DNA of 61,637 nucleotides from DATCIH01 sp036507955. GTDB lineage: Bacteria; Bacillota; Clostridia; Clostridiales; Clostridiaceae. How positions within the stretch are numbered: the first letter of the stretch is position 1; the number at the start of each line of letters is the position of its first letter. The stretch lies in NCBI GenBank assembly GCA_036507955.1, contig DATCIH010000181.1, positions 1 through 61,637 on the forward strand, read 5' to 3'. The position numbers and the translations under genes are program-made. The notes under the pieces were generated by a model. It had not been told where the DNA came from. It ran no database searches and worked only from the letters and a program-made list of their open reading frames with translations. This document shows positions 1 to 7,741 of the stretch, piece by piece.

Positions 1-142
1 AGAAATGGTAATGCCTGGCGATCATATAGATATGAAGGTTGAGTTAATCAATCCAGTAGCTATGGATGAGGGATTACGATTTGCAATAAGAGAAGGCGGA
101 AGAACAGTAGGATCTGGAGTTGTTACTTCAATTACTGAGTAA
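1..142 (+). CDS. tuf: Elongation factor Tu, C-terminal fragment
   Basis: This is the last 46 codons of EF-Tu, the GTPase that delivers aminoacyl-tRNA to the ribosome. The frame from position 2 reads through MVMPGDHIDMKVELINPVAM and ends RFAIREGGRTVGSGVVTSI-TE before TAA at 140-142, which is the conserved end of the third beta-barrel domain. The gene begins outside the window. Its place directly ahead of rpsJ is the usual str/S10 cluster junction of Firmicutes. A weak intrinsic terminator follows. Confidence 0.97.
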   Translation, partial: EMVMPGDHIDMKVELINPVAMDEGLRFAIREGGRTVGSGVVTSITE

Positions 143-181
143 TAATTATGACTATATTTATAATTATTAACAATATATTTT

Positions 182-206
182 AAAAGGGGGATTATTTCTC
201 CCTTTT
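182..206 (+). terminator. Hairpin after tuf, possible weak terminator
   Basis: A 10-bp stem with one G-U pair (AAAAGGGGGA with TCTCCCTTTT) closes a TTATT loop, 40 bases after the tuf stop. No clean T-tract follows, so termination may be partial and some transcripts could run on into the S10 operon. Confidence 0.5.
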
Positions 207-230
207 ACGTATATAATATGTAAAAAATAC

Positions 231-259
231 TTGTTATTTATATAATAGTAGTGTAAAAT
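231..259 (+). promoter_or_regulatory. Candidate sigma-A promoter for the S10 operon
   Basis: TTGTTA at 231-236 and TAAAAT at 254-259 are separated by 17 bases, close to the sigma-A consensus. It lies between the tuf hairpin and the structured rpsJ leader. A second TATAAT at 241-246 has no convincing -35 partner. Confidence 0.45.
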
Positions 260-261
260 AA

Positions 262-467
262 AATAGTTGCGATGTTATAACAGCGATGAGATGAGAAGTT
301 GCCGGGCTTCCGGGTAATTTTCATCGAGTATGTCACCATCTAGAATGGGGCGAAGGTGTTTTGAATCGGTATATTTTGTTTCATTTTATGAAACACCCGG
401 TACAGTTTACAGAACTACCACTGTTGTGCGTGAGAAGCAAAACGTACATGAAAAGGAGGGAATTAAT
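262..467 (+). ncRNA. Structured 5' leader of the S10 operon
   Basis: About 200 bases of untranslated leader precede rpsJ. One strong hairpin spans 290-325 (GATGAGAAGTTGCC arm, GGGTAATTTTCATC arm, with a bulge). A second has the perfect 7-bp arms TGTTTCA (377-383) and TGAAACA (389-395), nested in GGTGTTT/AAACACC. Ribosomal protein operons are often controlled by one of their own products binding such a leader. Which protein would bind here is not evident, and leader families have been reported for S10 operons in related bacteria. Confidence 0.45.
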
Positions 468-776
468 ATGGCAAAACAAAAAATTAGAATTAGGTTAAAG
501 GCGTTTGATCACAATATTTTAGATCAATCCGCAGAAAAAATTGTTGAAACTGCTAAAAGCACTGGTGCTAAGGTAGCTGGTCCTGTACCGCTACCAACAG
601 AAAAGGATATAATCACTATACTTAGGGCACCACATAAGTACAAGGATTCAAGAGAGCAGTTTGAAATCAGAACTCATAAAAGGCTGATAGATATTATTAG
701 TCCATCACCCAAGACGGTTGATGCTTTAATGAGACTTGATTTACCTGCTGGTGTTGATATAGAAATAAAACTTTAA
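468..776 (+). CDS. rpsJ: 30S ribosomal protein S10
   Basis: S10 is a small-subunit head protein that also serves as NusE in transcription antitermination. The 102-residue product starts MAKQKIRIRLKAFDH and carries the family segment FEIRTHKRLIDI near residues 65-76. The open frame continues upstream to 330, but AAGGAGGG at 452-459 sits eight bases before ATG 468 and the homologous N terminus starts there, so the longer start is rejected. It is the first gene of the S10 operon, with rplC 86 bases on. Confidence 0.97.
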   Translation: MAKQKIRIRLKAFDHNILDQSAEKIVETAKSTGAKVAGPVPLPTEKDIITILRAPHKYKDSREQFEIRTHKRLIDIISPSPKTVDALMRLDLPAGVDIEIKL

Positions 777-862
777 TAGTAGGTATGAAAAACATACCAC
801 ATTGATTAAGAGACTATTATGACCGAGAAATCGATCCGCTAATATGTATGGAGGTGTATACA

Positions 863-1492
863 ATGAAAAAAGCTATACTAGGTAAAAAACTTGGTATGAC
901 TCAGATATTTGACGAAAATGGTAAGCTTCTTCCAGTAACAGTTGTTGAAGCAGGTCCATGTGTCGTTCTTCAAAAGAAAACTATCGAAAATGATGGCTAT
1001 GAAGCTATACAGGTAGGGTTCTCAGATATAAGAGAGAAGTTAGTTAACAAACCTAAAAAAGGACATTTTGCAAAAGCTGGTGCTCCATTAAAGAGATTTG
1101 TTAGGGAATTGAAACTTGAAGACTGCAGTGCTTATACTTTAGGACAAGAAATTCTTGTTGATGTATTTCAACTTGGAGACAAAGTAGACGTTTCTGGAAT
1201 TTCCAAAGGAAAGGGTTTTCAGGGATCAATTAAAAGATGGAATCAACATAGAGGACCTATGAGTCATGGTTCTAAGTTTCACAGAGCGCCTGGATCTATG
1301 GGTGCATCATCTTCACCATCTAGAACTTTCAAGAATAAGCATTTACCAGGTCATATGGGTAATGTTAAGAGTACCGTATTAAATCTTGAGGTAGTTAAGA
1401 TAATGCCTGAAAAGAACATAATACTTATTAAAGGTGGAATACCAGGACCAAATAAAGGCTTTATTGTAATAAGAAATTCAGTTAAGTCTTAG
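863..1492 (+). CDS. rplC: 50S ribosomal protein L3
   Basis: L3 binds 23S rRNA near the peptidyl transferase centre and is an early assembly protein. The 209-residue product begins MKKAILGKKLGMTQIF and has the conserved loop GKGFQGSIKRWN followed by GPMSHGSKFHRAPGSMG around residues 110-150, which reaches into the catalytic core. GGAGGTG at 850-856 selects ATG 863 rather than the in-frame codon 15 bases earlier. The upstream 86-base gap shows no separate terminator, so cotranscription with rpsJ is likely. Confidence 0.97.
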   Translation: MKKAILGKKLGMTQIFDENGKLLPVTVVEAGPCVVLQKKTIENDGYEAIQVGFSDIREKLVNKPKKGHFAKAGAPLKRFVRELKLEDCSAYTLGQEILVDVFQLGDKVDVSGISKGKGFQGSIKRWNQHRGPMSHGSKFHRAPGSMGASSSPSRTFKNKHLPGHMGNVKSTVLNLEVVKIMPEKNIILIKGGIPGPNKGFIVIRNSVKS

Positions 1493-1515
1493 TCTTGTAG
1501 AAAGGAGGATACAGA

Positions 1516-2136
1516 ATGCCTACAGTAGGATTATTTAATAAAGAAGGTCAGAAGGTTGGAGATATCGAATTATCTGACAAAGTTTTTGGAGTAGAAATCA
1601 ATAAATATGCAGTGCATCAAGTTGTTGTAGCACTACTAGCAAACAAAAGACAAGGAACTCAATCAGCTTTAACAAGAGCAGAGGTTTCCGGAGGCGGAAT
1701 TAAACCGTGGAGACAAAAGGGAACTGGTAGAGCCAGACAAGGTTCAACTAGATCACCTCAGTGGACTCATGGTGGTGTTGTTTTTGCACCAAAGCCAAGG
1801 AGTTATAGAACATCAGTACCAAAGTCTATGAGAAAAGTTGCAATGCTATCAGCTTTAACTTCTAAAGTTGTAGAAAATGAAATTATTGTACTTGAAAGTC
1901 TTGAACTCTCAGCACCAAAGACAAAAGATATAGTGAATATGCTAAAGGCTTTTGAAGCTAAAAAGACTCTTATAATAGTTGCAAAGTCAGACGAAAATGT
2001 ATATAAGTCAGCTAGAAACATTGAAAATGTTTCTATAATCCCAGTAAATAATATAAATGTCTATGATATTTTAAAATATGAGAATTTTATTATTACTAAG
2101 GAAGCTGTATCAAAAATTGAGGAGGTGTATGCATAA
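1516..2136 (+). CDS. rplD: 50S ribosomal protein L4
   Basis: L4 binds 23S rRNA and lines the exit tunnel; in some bacteria it also represses its own operon. The 206-residue sequence has the basic tunnel loop RQKGTGRARQGSTRSP near residues 70-85 and the usual globular ends. AAAGGAGG just upstream of ATG 1516 is a strong ribosome binding site. Its stop codon overlaps the rplW start by one base (TAATG), which suggests translational coupling. Confidence 0.97.
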   Translation: MPTVGLFNKEGQKVGDIELSDKVFGVEINKYAVHQVVVALLANKRQGTQSALTRAEVSGGGIKPWRQKGTGRARQGSTRSPQWTHGGVVFAPKPRSYRTSVPKSMRKVAMLSALTSKVVENEIIVLESLELSAPKTKDIVNMLKAFEAKKTLIIVAKSDENVYKSARNIENVSIIPVNNINVYDILKYENFIITKEAVSKIEEVYA

Positions 2137-2429
2137 TGAATTTTAACAATCATGATATAATCAGAAAGCCTGTTATAACAGAAAGAAGTATGGCTTCTAT
2201 GCAGCAGAAAAAGTACACCTTCATTGTGGATATACATGCAAATAAGGTACAGATTAAAAAGGCTGTTGAAGAAATATTTGGTGTTAAGGTAGATAAAGTA
2301 AATACCATGAAGACTATGGGAAAGATGAAAAGAGTTGGAGTTCACATAGGTAAAAGACCAGATTATAAAAAAGCAATAGTAAAGCTTACAGAAGAAAGTA
2401 AAACTATTGAGTTCTTTGATGGAATGTAA
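2136..2429 (+). CDS. rplW: 50S ribosomal protein L23
   Basis: L23 sits beside the tunnel exit, where trigger factor and signal recognition particle dock. The 97-residue product has the typical start NHDIIRKPVITERSM and the segment KKAVEEIFGVKVDKVNT near residues 45-60. It starts on the last base of the rplD stop. GGAGGTG inside the rplD tail (about 2120-2127) serves as its ribosome binding site. Confidence 0.96.
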   Translation: MNFNNHDIIRKPVITERSMASMQQKKYTFIVDIHANKVQIKKAVEEIFGVKVDKVNTMKTMGKMKRVGVHIGKRPDYKKAIVKLTEESKTIEFFDGM

Positions 2430-2504
2430 ATAGTAAATTGAAAAGTACAAAATATAGCGTTATTGGCGGAATGCCAGAGAAGCTTTCAAGGAGGGAATAA
2501 ATAG

Positions 2505-3338
2505 ATGGCAGTTAAGAAGTTTAATCCTACTACTCCTTCAAGAAGAGGGATGACAATGTCTACATTTGAAGAAATAACAACAAATGTACCAGAGAAATCC
2601 TTACTAAGAGTTAAAAAGAGGAGTGGCGGAAGAAACGCACAAGGTAAAATAACTGTTCGACACATTGGTGGCGGAGAGAAACAGAAATATAGAATTATAG
2701 ATTTTAAAAGAACTAAAGATAATATACCTGGAAAAGTATTCACAATAGAATATGATCCAAATAGAACAGCCTACATTGCATTGATTGCTTATGCTGATGG
2801 TGAGAAGAGATACATAATAGCTCCTGTTGGATTAAAAGTTGGAGATGTTATAATTTCCGGTCCTGATTCAGATATAAAAAATGGAAATGCACTTCCAATC
2901 AAGAATATCCCAGTAGGTACTATAATTCATAATGTTGAATTAAACATTGGTAAAGGTGGCCAGTTAGTAAGATCTGCAGGATCATCTGCACAGCTTATGG
3001 CTAAGGAAGGCGACTATGCTCAGCTCAGATTACCAAGTGGTGAAATGAGACGTGTTAGAATAGAATGCCGTGCAACTATAGGAATAGTTTCTAATCTTAC
3101 GCATGAAATAGTTAATATAGGAAGTGCCGGAAGAAAGAGACATTTAGGCGTTAGACCAACAGTCAGAGGATCAGTAATGAATCCTAATGACCATCCACAT
3201 GGTGGTGGAGAAGGTAAAGCACCAGTAGGGCATCCTGGTCCAATGACTCCATGGGGTAAACCAGCTCTTGGATATAAAACCAGAAAGCATAACAAGTATT
3301 CTGATAGATTGATAGTTAAGAGAAGAAATACAAAATAA
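2505..3338 (+). CDS. rplB: 50S ribosomal protein L2
   Basis: L2 is needed for subunit joining and supports the peptidyl transferase centre. The 277-residue product has the normal length. The C-terminal signature NPNDHPHGGGEG, with the conserved functional histidine, is followed by GHPGPMTPWGKPALGYKTR. GGAGGG about nine bases upstream supports ATG 2505. A 75-base gap separates it from rplW. Confidence 0.97.
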   Translation: MAVKKFNPTTPSRRGMTMSTFEEITTNVPEKSLLRVKKRSGGRNAQGKITVRHIGGGEKQKYRIIDFKRTKDNIPGKVFTIEYDPNRTAYIALIAYADGEKRYIIAPVGLKVGDVIISGPDSDIKNGNALPIKNIPVGTIIHNVELNIGKGGQLVRSAGSSAQLMAKEGDYAQLRLPSGEMRRVRIECRATIGIVSNLTHEIVNIGSAGRKRHLGVRPTVRGSVMNPNDHPHGGGEGKAPVGHPGPMTPWGKPALGYKTRKHNKYSDRLIVKRRNTK

Positions 3339-3422
3339 TTAAAATAATTAATTTCTTTTTAATTATTATATAGTAGGGAGAACTAAATTTCTCCCAGATA
3401 TTTATGAAGGGAGGCCAAATAA

Positions 3423-3707
3423 TTGAGTAGATCAGTAAAAAAAGGACCTTTTGTTCAAGAAGTTTTATTAAAGAGGATTATCGATTTAAATAAAGCTGGA
3501 GAAAAGAAAGTGATTAAGACTTGGTCAAGAAGTTCAACTATTTTTCCACAGATGATTGGTCATACGATTGCTGTTCATGATGGCAGAAAGCATGTTCCAG
3601 TTTATATCTCTGAGGATATGGTAGGACATAAGCTTGGTGAATTTGCACTTACAAGAACTTTTAAAGGTCATGCAGCTCATACAGAAAAATCATCAGGATT
3701 AAGATAA
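3423..3707 (+). CDS. rpsS: 30S ribosomal protein S19 (TTG start)
   Basis: S19 lies in the small-subunit head and contacts S13 and the A-site finger of 23S rRNA. The 94-residue product begins MSRSVKKGPFVQ and ends with the family motif GEFALTRTFKGHA. No ATG or GTG matches the N terminus. TTG at 3423 follows GGGAGG at about 3410 with normal spacing, so it is the start. An 84-base gap after rplB has no obvious terminator. Confidence 0.96.
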   Translation: MSRSVKKGPFVQEVLLKRIIDLNKAGEKKVIKTWSRSSTIFPQMIGHTIAVHDGRKHVPVYISEDMVGHKLGEFALTRTFKGHAAHTEKSSGLR

Positions 3708-3729
3708 TCTTGAAGGGAGGAAACCACAA

Positions 3730-4065
3730 ATGGAAGCTAAAGCGATAGCTAAATATATAAGAATGTCTCCGATGAAAGTAGGAGTAGTTTTAAGTTTGAT
3801 TAGAGGTAAAGATGTAAATCAGGCTTTTGCAATATTAAAATTTACTCCAAGAGATGCTGCTGTAGTTGTAGATAAAGTGTTGAAATCTGCTGTAGCAAAT
3901 GCTGAGAACAATCTATCTTTAGATAGAGGTAATTTAATAGTATCAGAAGCATACGCTTGTTCAGGTCCAATACTTAAAAGAATGCAACCTCATGCACAAG
4001 GGAGAGCTTTTAGAATTAACAAAAGAACTAGTCATATAACTCTAGTAGTAAAGGAAAGAGCTTAA
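3730..4065 (+). CDS. rplV: 50S ribosomal protein L22
   Basis: L22 extends a beta-hairpin into the exit tunnel, a site linked to macrolide resistance in other bacteria. The 111-residue protein has the helical N-terminal half (AIAKYIRMSPMKV) and the hairpin segment near residues 80-95, ending in the signature RINKRTSHITLVV. GGGAGG precedes ATG 3730. It lies between rpsS and rpsC as usual. Confidence 0.96.
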   Translation: MEAKAIAKYIRMSPMKVGVVLSLIRGKDVNQAFAILKFTPRDAAVVVDKVLKSAVANAENNLSLDRGNLIVSEAYACSGPILKRMQPHAQGRAFRINKRTSHITLVVKERA

Positions 4066-4081
4066 AAAGGAGGAGTATTTA

Positions 4082-4750
4082 GTGGGACAGAAAGTTAATC
4101 CACATGGCCTTAGGGTTGGTATTATAAAAGATTGGGATGCTAGATGGTATGCTGATAAGAAGACTTTCGCAGATAATTTAATTGAAGATATCAAAATCAG
4201 AAAATTTATTAAAAAGCGATTGTATACATCTGGTATATCAAAGATTGAGATTGAAAGAGCTTCAAAAAGGATAAAAATAAATATTTTTACAGCTAAACCT
4301 GGAATAGTAATAGGAAGAGGCGGAGCTGGAATAGAAGCTTTAAAGAAGGAATTAGTAGCATTAGTTATAGATAAAGCTATTAGTATCAATATTGTTGAGA
4401 TAAAGGGTGTAGATGGTAATGCTCAATTAGTTGCTGAAAACATAGCAGCTCAACTTGAGAAAAGAATTTCTTTTAGAAGAGCTATGAAACAGTCTATACA
4501 AAGAGCAATGAGAATTAATGGAGTAAAGGGAATTAAAACTGCATGTGCTGGAAGACTTGGTGGAGCTGAAATAGCTAGAACTGAGCAATATCATGAAGGA
4601 ACAATTCCACTGCAAACACTAAGAGCAGATATAGATTATGGATTCGCAGAAGCCGATACAACCTATGGTAAAATCGGTGTAAAAGTATGGGTATATAAAG
4701 GCGAGATTCTTCCAGTTAAGAAAGTTATAAAGGAAGAAGCTAGCGTATAG
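4082..4750 (+). CDS. rpsC: 30S ribosomal protein S3 (GTG start)
   Basis: S3 forms part of the mRNA entry channel and its helicase activity. The 222-residue product begins MGQKVNPHGLRVGII. It has a KH RNA-binding domain with the GRGG loop in PGIVIGRGGAGIEALK near residues 70-85, then the S3 C-terminal domain (GRLGGAEIARTE). AAAGGAGG upstream supports the GTG at 4082. Confidence 0.97.
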   Translation: MGQKVNPHGLRVGIIKDWDARWYADKKTFADNLIEDIKIRKFIKKRLYTSGISKIEIERASKRIKINIFTAKPGIVIGRGGAGIEALKKELVALVIDKAISINIVEIKGVDGNAQLVAENIAAQLEKRISFRRAMKQSIQRAMRINGVKGIKTACAGRLGGAEIARTEQYHEGTIPLQTLRADIDYGFAEADTTYGKIGVKVWVYKGEILPVKKVIKEEASV

Positions 4751-4769
4751 AAGGAAGGAGGAATACGAT

Positions 4770-5213
4770 ATGTTAATGCCTAAGAGAGTTAAACATCGTA
4801 AAGTGCAAACCGGCAGAATGAAAGGCAAAGCGACTAGAGGCAATTTTATTGCTTATGGTGATTTTGGACTACAAGCAACTGAATGTGGTTGGCTTACAAG
4901 TAACCAAATAGAGTCTGCCAGAATAGCAATTAATAGATATATAAAAAGAGGCGGAAAGCTTTGGATAAAAATATTTCCTGATAAACCTATAACTGAAAAA
5001 CCTGCTGAAACTCGTATGGGTTCTGGTAAAGGATCTCCAGAGTATTGGGTAGCTGTAATTAAGCCAGGTAGAGTTTTATTTGAATTATCAGGAGTTACCG
5101 AGGAAGTTGCTAGAGAAGCTATGAGACTTGCGTCTCATAAACTTCCAATTTCAACTAAATTCGTTTTAAAGTCTGATTTTGAAGAAGTGGGTGGTGAAGC
5201 AAATGAAGGCTAG
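4770..5213 (+). CDS. rplP: 50S ribosomal protein L16
   Basis: L16 helps place tRNA in the A and P sites. The 147-residue protein starts MLMPKRVKHRKVQTGRMKG and has the conserved segment GSGKGSPEYWVAVIKPGR near residues 86-103. AAGGAGG is eight to nine bases before ATG 4770; a second ATG two codons on is possible. The last 11 bases overlap rpmC. Confidence 0.96.
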   Translation: MLMPKRVKHRKVQTGRMKGKATRGNFIAYGDFGLQATECGWLTSNQIESARIAINRYIKRGGKLWIKIFPDKPITEKPAETRMGSGKGSPEYWVAVIKPGRVLFELSGVTEEVAREAMRLASHKLPISTKFVLKSDFEEVGGEANEG

Positions 5214-5415
5214 AGAGTTAGAAGATTTAAGAGATAATGCTCCTACAGAATTAGTAGAAAAACTTAATGGGCTCAAAGCTGAATTGTTTAACTTAAGATT
5301 TCAGTTAGCTACAGGACAACTTGAGAATCCAATGAAGATTAAAGAGGTTAAGAAATCTATAGCCCAAGTTAAAACCATCCTCAGACAAGAAGAATTAAGA
5401 GCTTACGAGCAGTAA
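5203..5415 (+). CDS. rpmC: 50S ribosomal protein L29
   Basis: L29 is a small helical hairpin near the tunnel exit that contacts L23 and trigger factor. The 70-residue product begins MKARELEDLRDN and contains the family core LKAELFNLRFQLATGQLENP. The frame opens earlier at 5179, but homology and GTGGTG at 5191-5196 favour ATG 5203. The start overlaps the end of rplP by 11 bases, so coupling is likely. Confidence 0.95.
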   Translation: MKARELEDLRDNAPTELVEKLNGLKAELFNLRFQLATGQLENPMKIKEVKKSIAQVKTILRQEELRAYEQ

Positions 5416-5437
5416 AATCGAAAGGAGGAAATTTTAA

Positions 5438-5692
5438 GTGGAGCGAGGAAATAGAAAGACAAGAATGGGTAAGGTCGTTTCTGATAAAATGGAAAAGACA
5501 ATTGTAGTAGCTGTTGAAACTAAAGTTAAACATCCATTATATGGAAAGATAATTAATAGAACAACAAAGTTTAAGGCTCATGATGAAAATAATGATGCAA
5601 AAATTAATGATAGGGTATTAATTATGGAAACTAGACCTTTATCTAAAGATAAAAGATGGAGATTAGTCGAAGTATTAGAAAAAGCAAAGTAA
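5438..5692 (+). CDS. rpsQ: 30S ribosomal protein S17 (GTG start)
   Basis: S17 is a primary 16S rRNA-binding OB-fold protein. The 84-residue sequence contains KTRMGKVVSDKMEKTIVVAVE near residues 7-27 and the closing motif ETRPLSKDKRWRLVEVLEKA. AAAGGAGG at 5421-5428 points to the GTG at 5438. It sits between rpmC and rplN, the standard order. Confidence 0.96.
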   Translation: MERGNRKTRMGKVVSDKMEKTIVVAVETKVKHPLYGKIINRTTKFKAHDENNDAKINDRVLIMETRPLSKDKRWRLVEVLEKAK

Positions 5693-5716
5693 TATCAGCT
5701 GAAAGGAGGGTCTTAT

Positions 5717-6085
5717 ATGATAATGCAGCAGACCGTACTTAGAGTAGCAGATAATTCCGGAGCTAAGGAAATTATGTGCATTAGAGTTTTAGGTGGTTCA
5801 CTAAGGAAATATGGTAATGTTGGAGATATAATAGTAGCTAGCGTTAAGAGCGCAACACCAGGCGGTGTTGTTAAAAAGGGCGAAGTTGTGAAGGCTGTAA
5901 TAGTAAGAACTGTTAAAGGTCTTAGAAGAAAAGATGGTTCTTATATCAGATTTGATGAGAACGCAGCAGTTATAATCAAAGATGATAAACAGCCAAGAGG
6001 AACTCGTATCTTCGGACCAGTAGCTAGGGAGCTAAGAGATAAGGATTTTATAAAAATTCTTTCATTAGCACCTGAAGTTCTATAG
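5717..6085 (+). CDS. rplN: 50S ribosomal protein L14
   Basis: L14 lies at the subunit interface in contact with 16S helix 14 and is the docking site for silencing factor RsfS. The 122-residue beta-barrel protein begins with QTVLRVADNSGAKEI and carries GDIIVASVKSATPGG and the closing segment GTRIFGPVARELRD. AAAGGAGGG precedes ATG 5717; a second ATG at 5723 is possible. Confidence 0.97.
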   Translation: MIMQQTVLRVADNSGAKEIMCIRVLGGSLRKYGNVGDIIVASVKSATPGGVVKKGEVVKAVIVRTVKGLRRKDGSYIRFDENAAVIIKDDKQPRGTRIFGPVARELRDKDFIKILSLAPEVL

Positions 6086-6101
6086 ATAGGAGGTGGTTAG
6101 G

Positions 6102-6425
6102 ATGAGTTTAAATAGAGTACACGTTAGAAAAAAGGATAATGTAATGGTTATATCTGGTAAAGATAAAGGTAAAATTGGTGAAGTAATTCAAGTTTCACCT
6201 ACAGCTAGTAAGGTATTAGTAAAAGGTGTGAATATTGTAACTAAACATCAGAAACCAAGTAGAAAAAATATGCAGGGTGGAAGAGTTAAACAAGAAGCTA
6301 CTATATTTAGTTCTAAAGTGATGCTTTACTGTACTAAATGCAAATCTGTAACCAGAATTAAAAGTACTATTTTAGATGATGGATCAAAGGTTAGAGTATG
6401 CAAGAAATGTGGAGAAACATTTTAG
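6102..6425 (+). CDS. rplX: 50S ribosomal protein L24 with a four-cysteine C terminus
   Basis: L24 starts large-subunit assembly and lies near the tunnel exit. The 107-residue product has an N-terminal KOW motif (DNVMVISGKDKGKIGEV) and a C-terminal zinc-ribbon-like tail with two Cys-X2-Cys pairs, CTKC near residue 78 and CKKCGETF at the very end. GGAGGTGG supports ATG 6102. The frame opens three codons earlier but without a fitting ribosome binding site. Metal binding is inferred from the cysteine spacing. Confidence 0.96.
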   Translation: MSLNRVHVRKKDNVMVISGKDKGKIGEVIQVSPTASKVLVKGVNIVTKHQKPSRKNMQGGRVKQEATIFSSKVMLYCTKCKSVTRIKSTILDDGSKVRVCKKCGETF

Positions 6426-6446
6426 ATTAGGAAGGAGGTTTGACTA

Positions 6447-6992
6447 ATGGTTCCAAGGTTAAAGGAAATATATGATAATCAGGTTATTCCATTCATGATG
6501 GAAAAATTTGGATATAAAAACATAATGGAAGTTCCAAGACTTGAAAAGGTTGTTATCAACATGGGTGTTGGAGAAGCAAAAGAAAATGCAAAGGTTCTTG
6601 AATCAGCTATGGCTGATATGCAGCTTATCTGTGGACAGAAGCCTATAGCAACAAAGGCAAAGAAGTCAATTGCAAATTTTAAACTAAGAGAGAATATGCC
6701 AATTGGTTGTAAAGTAACACTCCGAAAACAATTTATGTATGAATTTGTTGATAAGTTTATGAATGTTGCGCTTCCTAGGGTTAGAGATTTCAGAGGAGTT
6801 TCTGATAAATCCTTTGATGGTAGAGGAAATTATTCTTTAGGTATTAAAGAACAATTAATCTTTCCAGAAGTTGAATATGATAAAATTGATAAAGTAAGAG
6901 GTATGGATATAATATTTGTTACATCAGCTAAGACAGACGAGGAAGCAAGAGAATTATTGAGATTCCTCGGCATGCCATTTGCATCAGTATAA
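6447..6992 (+). CDS. rplE: 50S ribosomal protein L5
   Basis: L5 binds 5S rRNA and contacts P-site tRNA and S13. The 181-residue product shows the usual segments: VPRLEKVVINMGVGEA, CGQKPIATKAKKSIANFKLR and RDFRGVSDKSFDGRGNYSLG. GGAAGGAGG precedes ATG 6447. It is followed 12 bases later by rpsN. Confidence 0.97.
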   Translation: MVPRLKEIYDNQVIPFMMEKFGYKNIMEVPRLEKVVINMGVGEAKENAKVLESAMADMQLICGQKPIATKAKKSIANFKLRENMPIGCKVTLRKQFMYEFVDKFMNVALPRVRDFRGVSDKSFDGRGNYSLGIKEQLIFPEVEYDKIDKVRGMDIIFVTSAKTDEEARELLRFLGMPFASV

Positions 6993-7004
6993 GGAGGGGA
7001 AATT

Positions 7005-7190
7005 GTGGCAAGAAAAGCTTTAATTGAAAAATGGAACAAAACACCAAAGTATCCAACAAGAGCTTATACTAGGTGTAGGATTTGTGGAAGACCCCATTCT
7101 GTTTTGAGTAAATTTGGGGTATGCCGTATTTGCTTCAGAGAACTAGCCTATAAGGGACAAATTCCTGGGTGTAAGAAAGCAAGTTGGTAA
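7005..7190 (+). CDS. rpsN: 30S ribosomal protein S14, zinc-binding type (GTG start)
   Basis: S14 is a late-assembling protein of the small-subunit head. The 61-residue form is the short, zinc-containing type, with Cys24-X2-Cys27 and Cys40-X2-Cys43 in CRICGRPHSV and CRICFRELA. AAGGAGGGG is directly upstream of GTG 7005. Many Firmicutes also keep a zinc-free S14 elsewhere for zinc starvation; none is seen in this window. Confidence 0.97.
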   Translation: MARKALIEKWNKTPKYPTRAYTRCRICGRPHSVLSKFGVCRICFRELAYKGQIPGCKKASW

Positions 7191-7219
7191 TACGTATTAT
7201 ATGAAAGGAGGCACTTTAA

Positions 7220-7618
7220 ATGGTTATGACTGATCCTATAGCAGATCTATTAACACGTATCAGAAATGCTAATATGGTAAAACATGCAATAGTAGAAATT
7301 CCTTCTTCTAATGTTAAGAAGGCATTGGTTAACATAATGGTTCAAGAAGGTTATTTGAAAGGCGTAGAAGAATATGCTGATGGCGTTGTTCCTATGCTTC
7401 GACTAGCAATGAAATATGGCGGTACGAAAGAAAGAATTATTACAGGACTTAAAAGAATTTCAAAGCCTGGTTTAAGAGTATATGCTAGGAAAGAAGAAGT
7501 TCCTAAGGTATTAAATGGTCTTGGAATAGCTATTGTATCTACTTCTAAGGGGATAGTTTCGGATAAAGAGGCTAGAAAATTGGGACTAGGTGGAGAAGTG
7601 ATTTGCTACATTTGGTAG
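7220..7618 (+). CDS. rpsH: 30S ribosomal protein S8
   Basis: S8 is a primary 16S rRNA-binding protein and represses the spc operon in E. coli. The 132-residue protein begins TDPIADLLTRIRNAN and ends with the conserved segment GLGGEVICYIW. AAAGGAGG precedes ATG 7220. It is followed by an unusually long 123-base gap that contains an inverted repeat. Confidence 0.97.
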   Translation: MVMTDPIADLLTRIRNANMVKHAIVEIPSSNVKKALVNIMVQEGYLKGVEEYADGVVPMLRLAMKYGGTKERIITGLKRISKPGLRVYARKEEVPKVLNGLGIAIVSTSKGIVSDKEARKLGLGGEVICYIW

Positions 7619-7660
7619 TGAACATTTATTTTGAATTATTTTAAAATAAAGTAGAGTAAT

Positions 7661-7704
7661 TTATTCATAATTCAGTATAGGGTTAAAAACTTAATTATGA
7701 ATAA
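7661..7704 (+). repeat. 12-bp inverted repeat in the rpsH-rplF gap
   Basis: TTATTCATAATT at 7661-7672 is repeated exactly in inverse as AATTATGAATAA at 7693-7704, with a 20-base spacer. It falls in the only long gap of the spc segment. No T-tract follows. It could shape the mRNA between rpsH and rplF (processing or attenuation), but it is AT-rich and a role is not shown. Confidence 0.5.
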
Positions 7705-7741
7705 GTGTTACGAACTAATTAGGAGTACAGGAGGTGCAAAT

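Noticed and set aside
330..467. N-terminal extension of rpsJ
   Set aside because: The frame is open but lies in the structured leader, has no homology to S10, and a strong ribosome binding site marks ATG 468.
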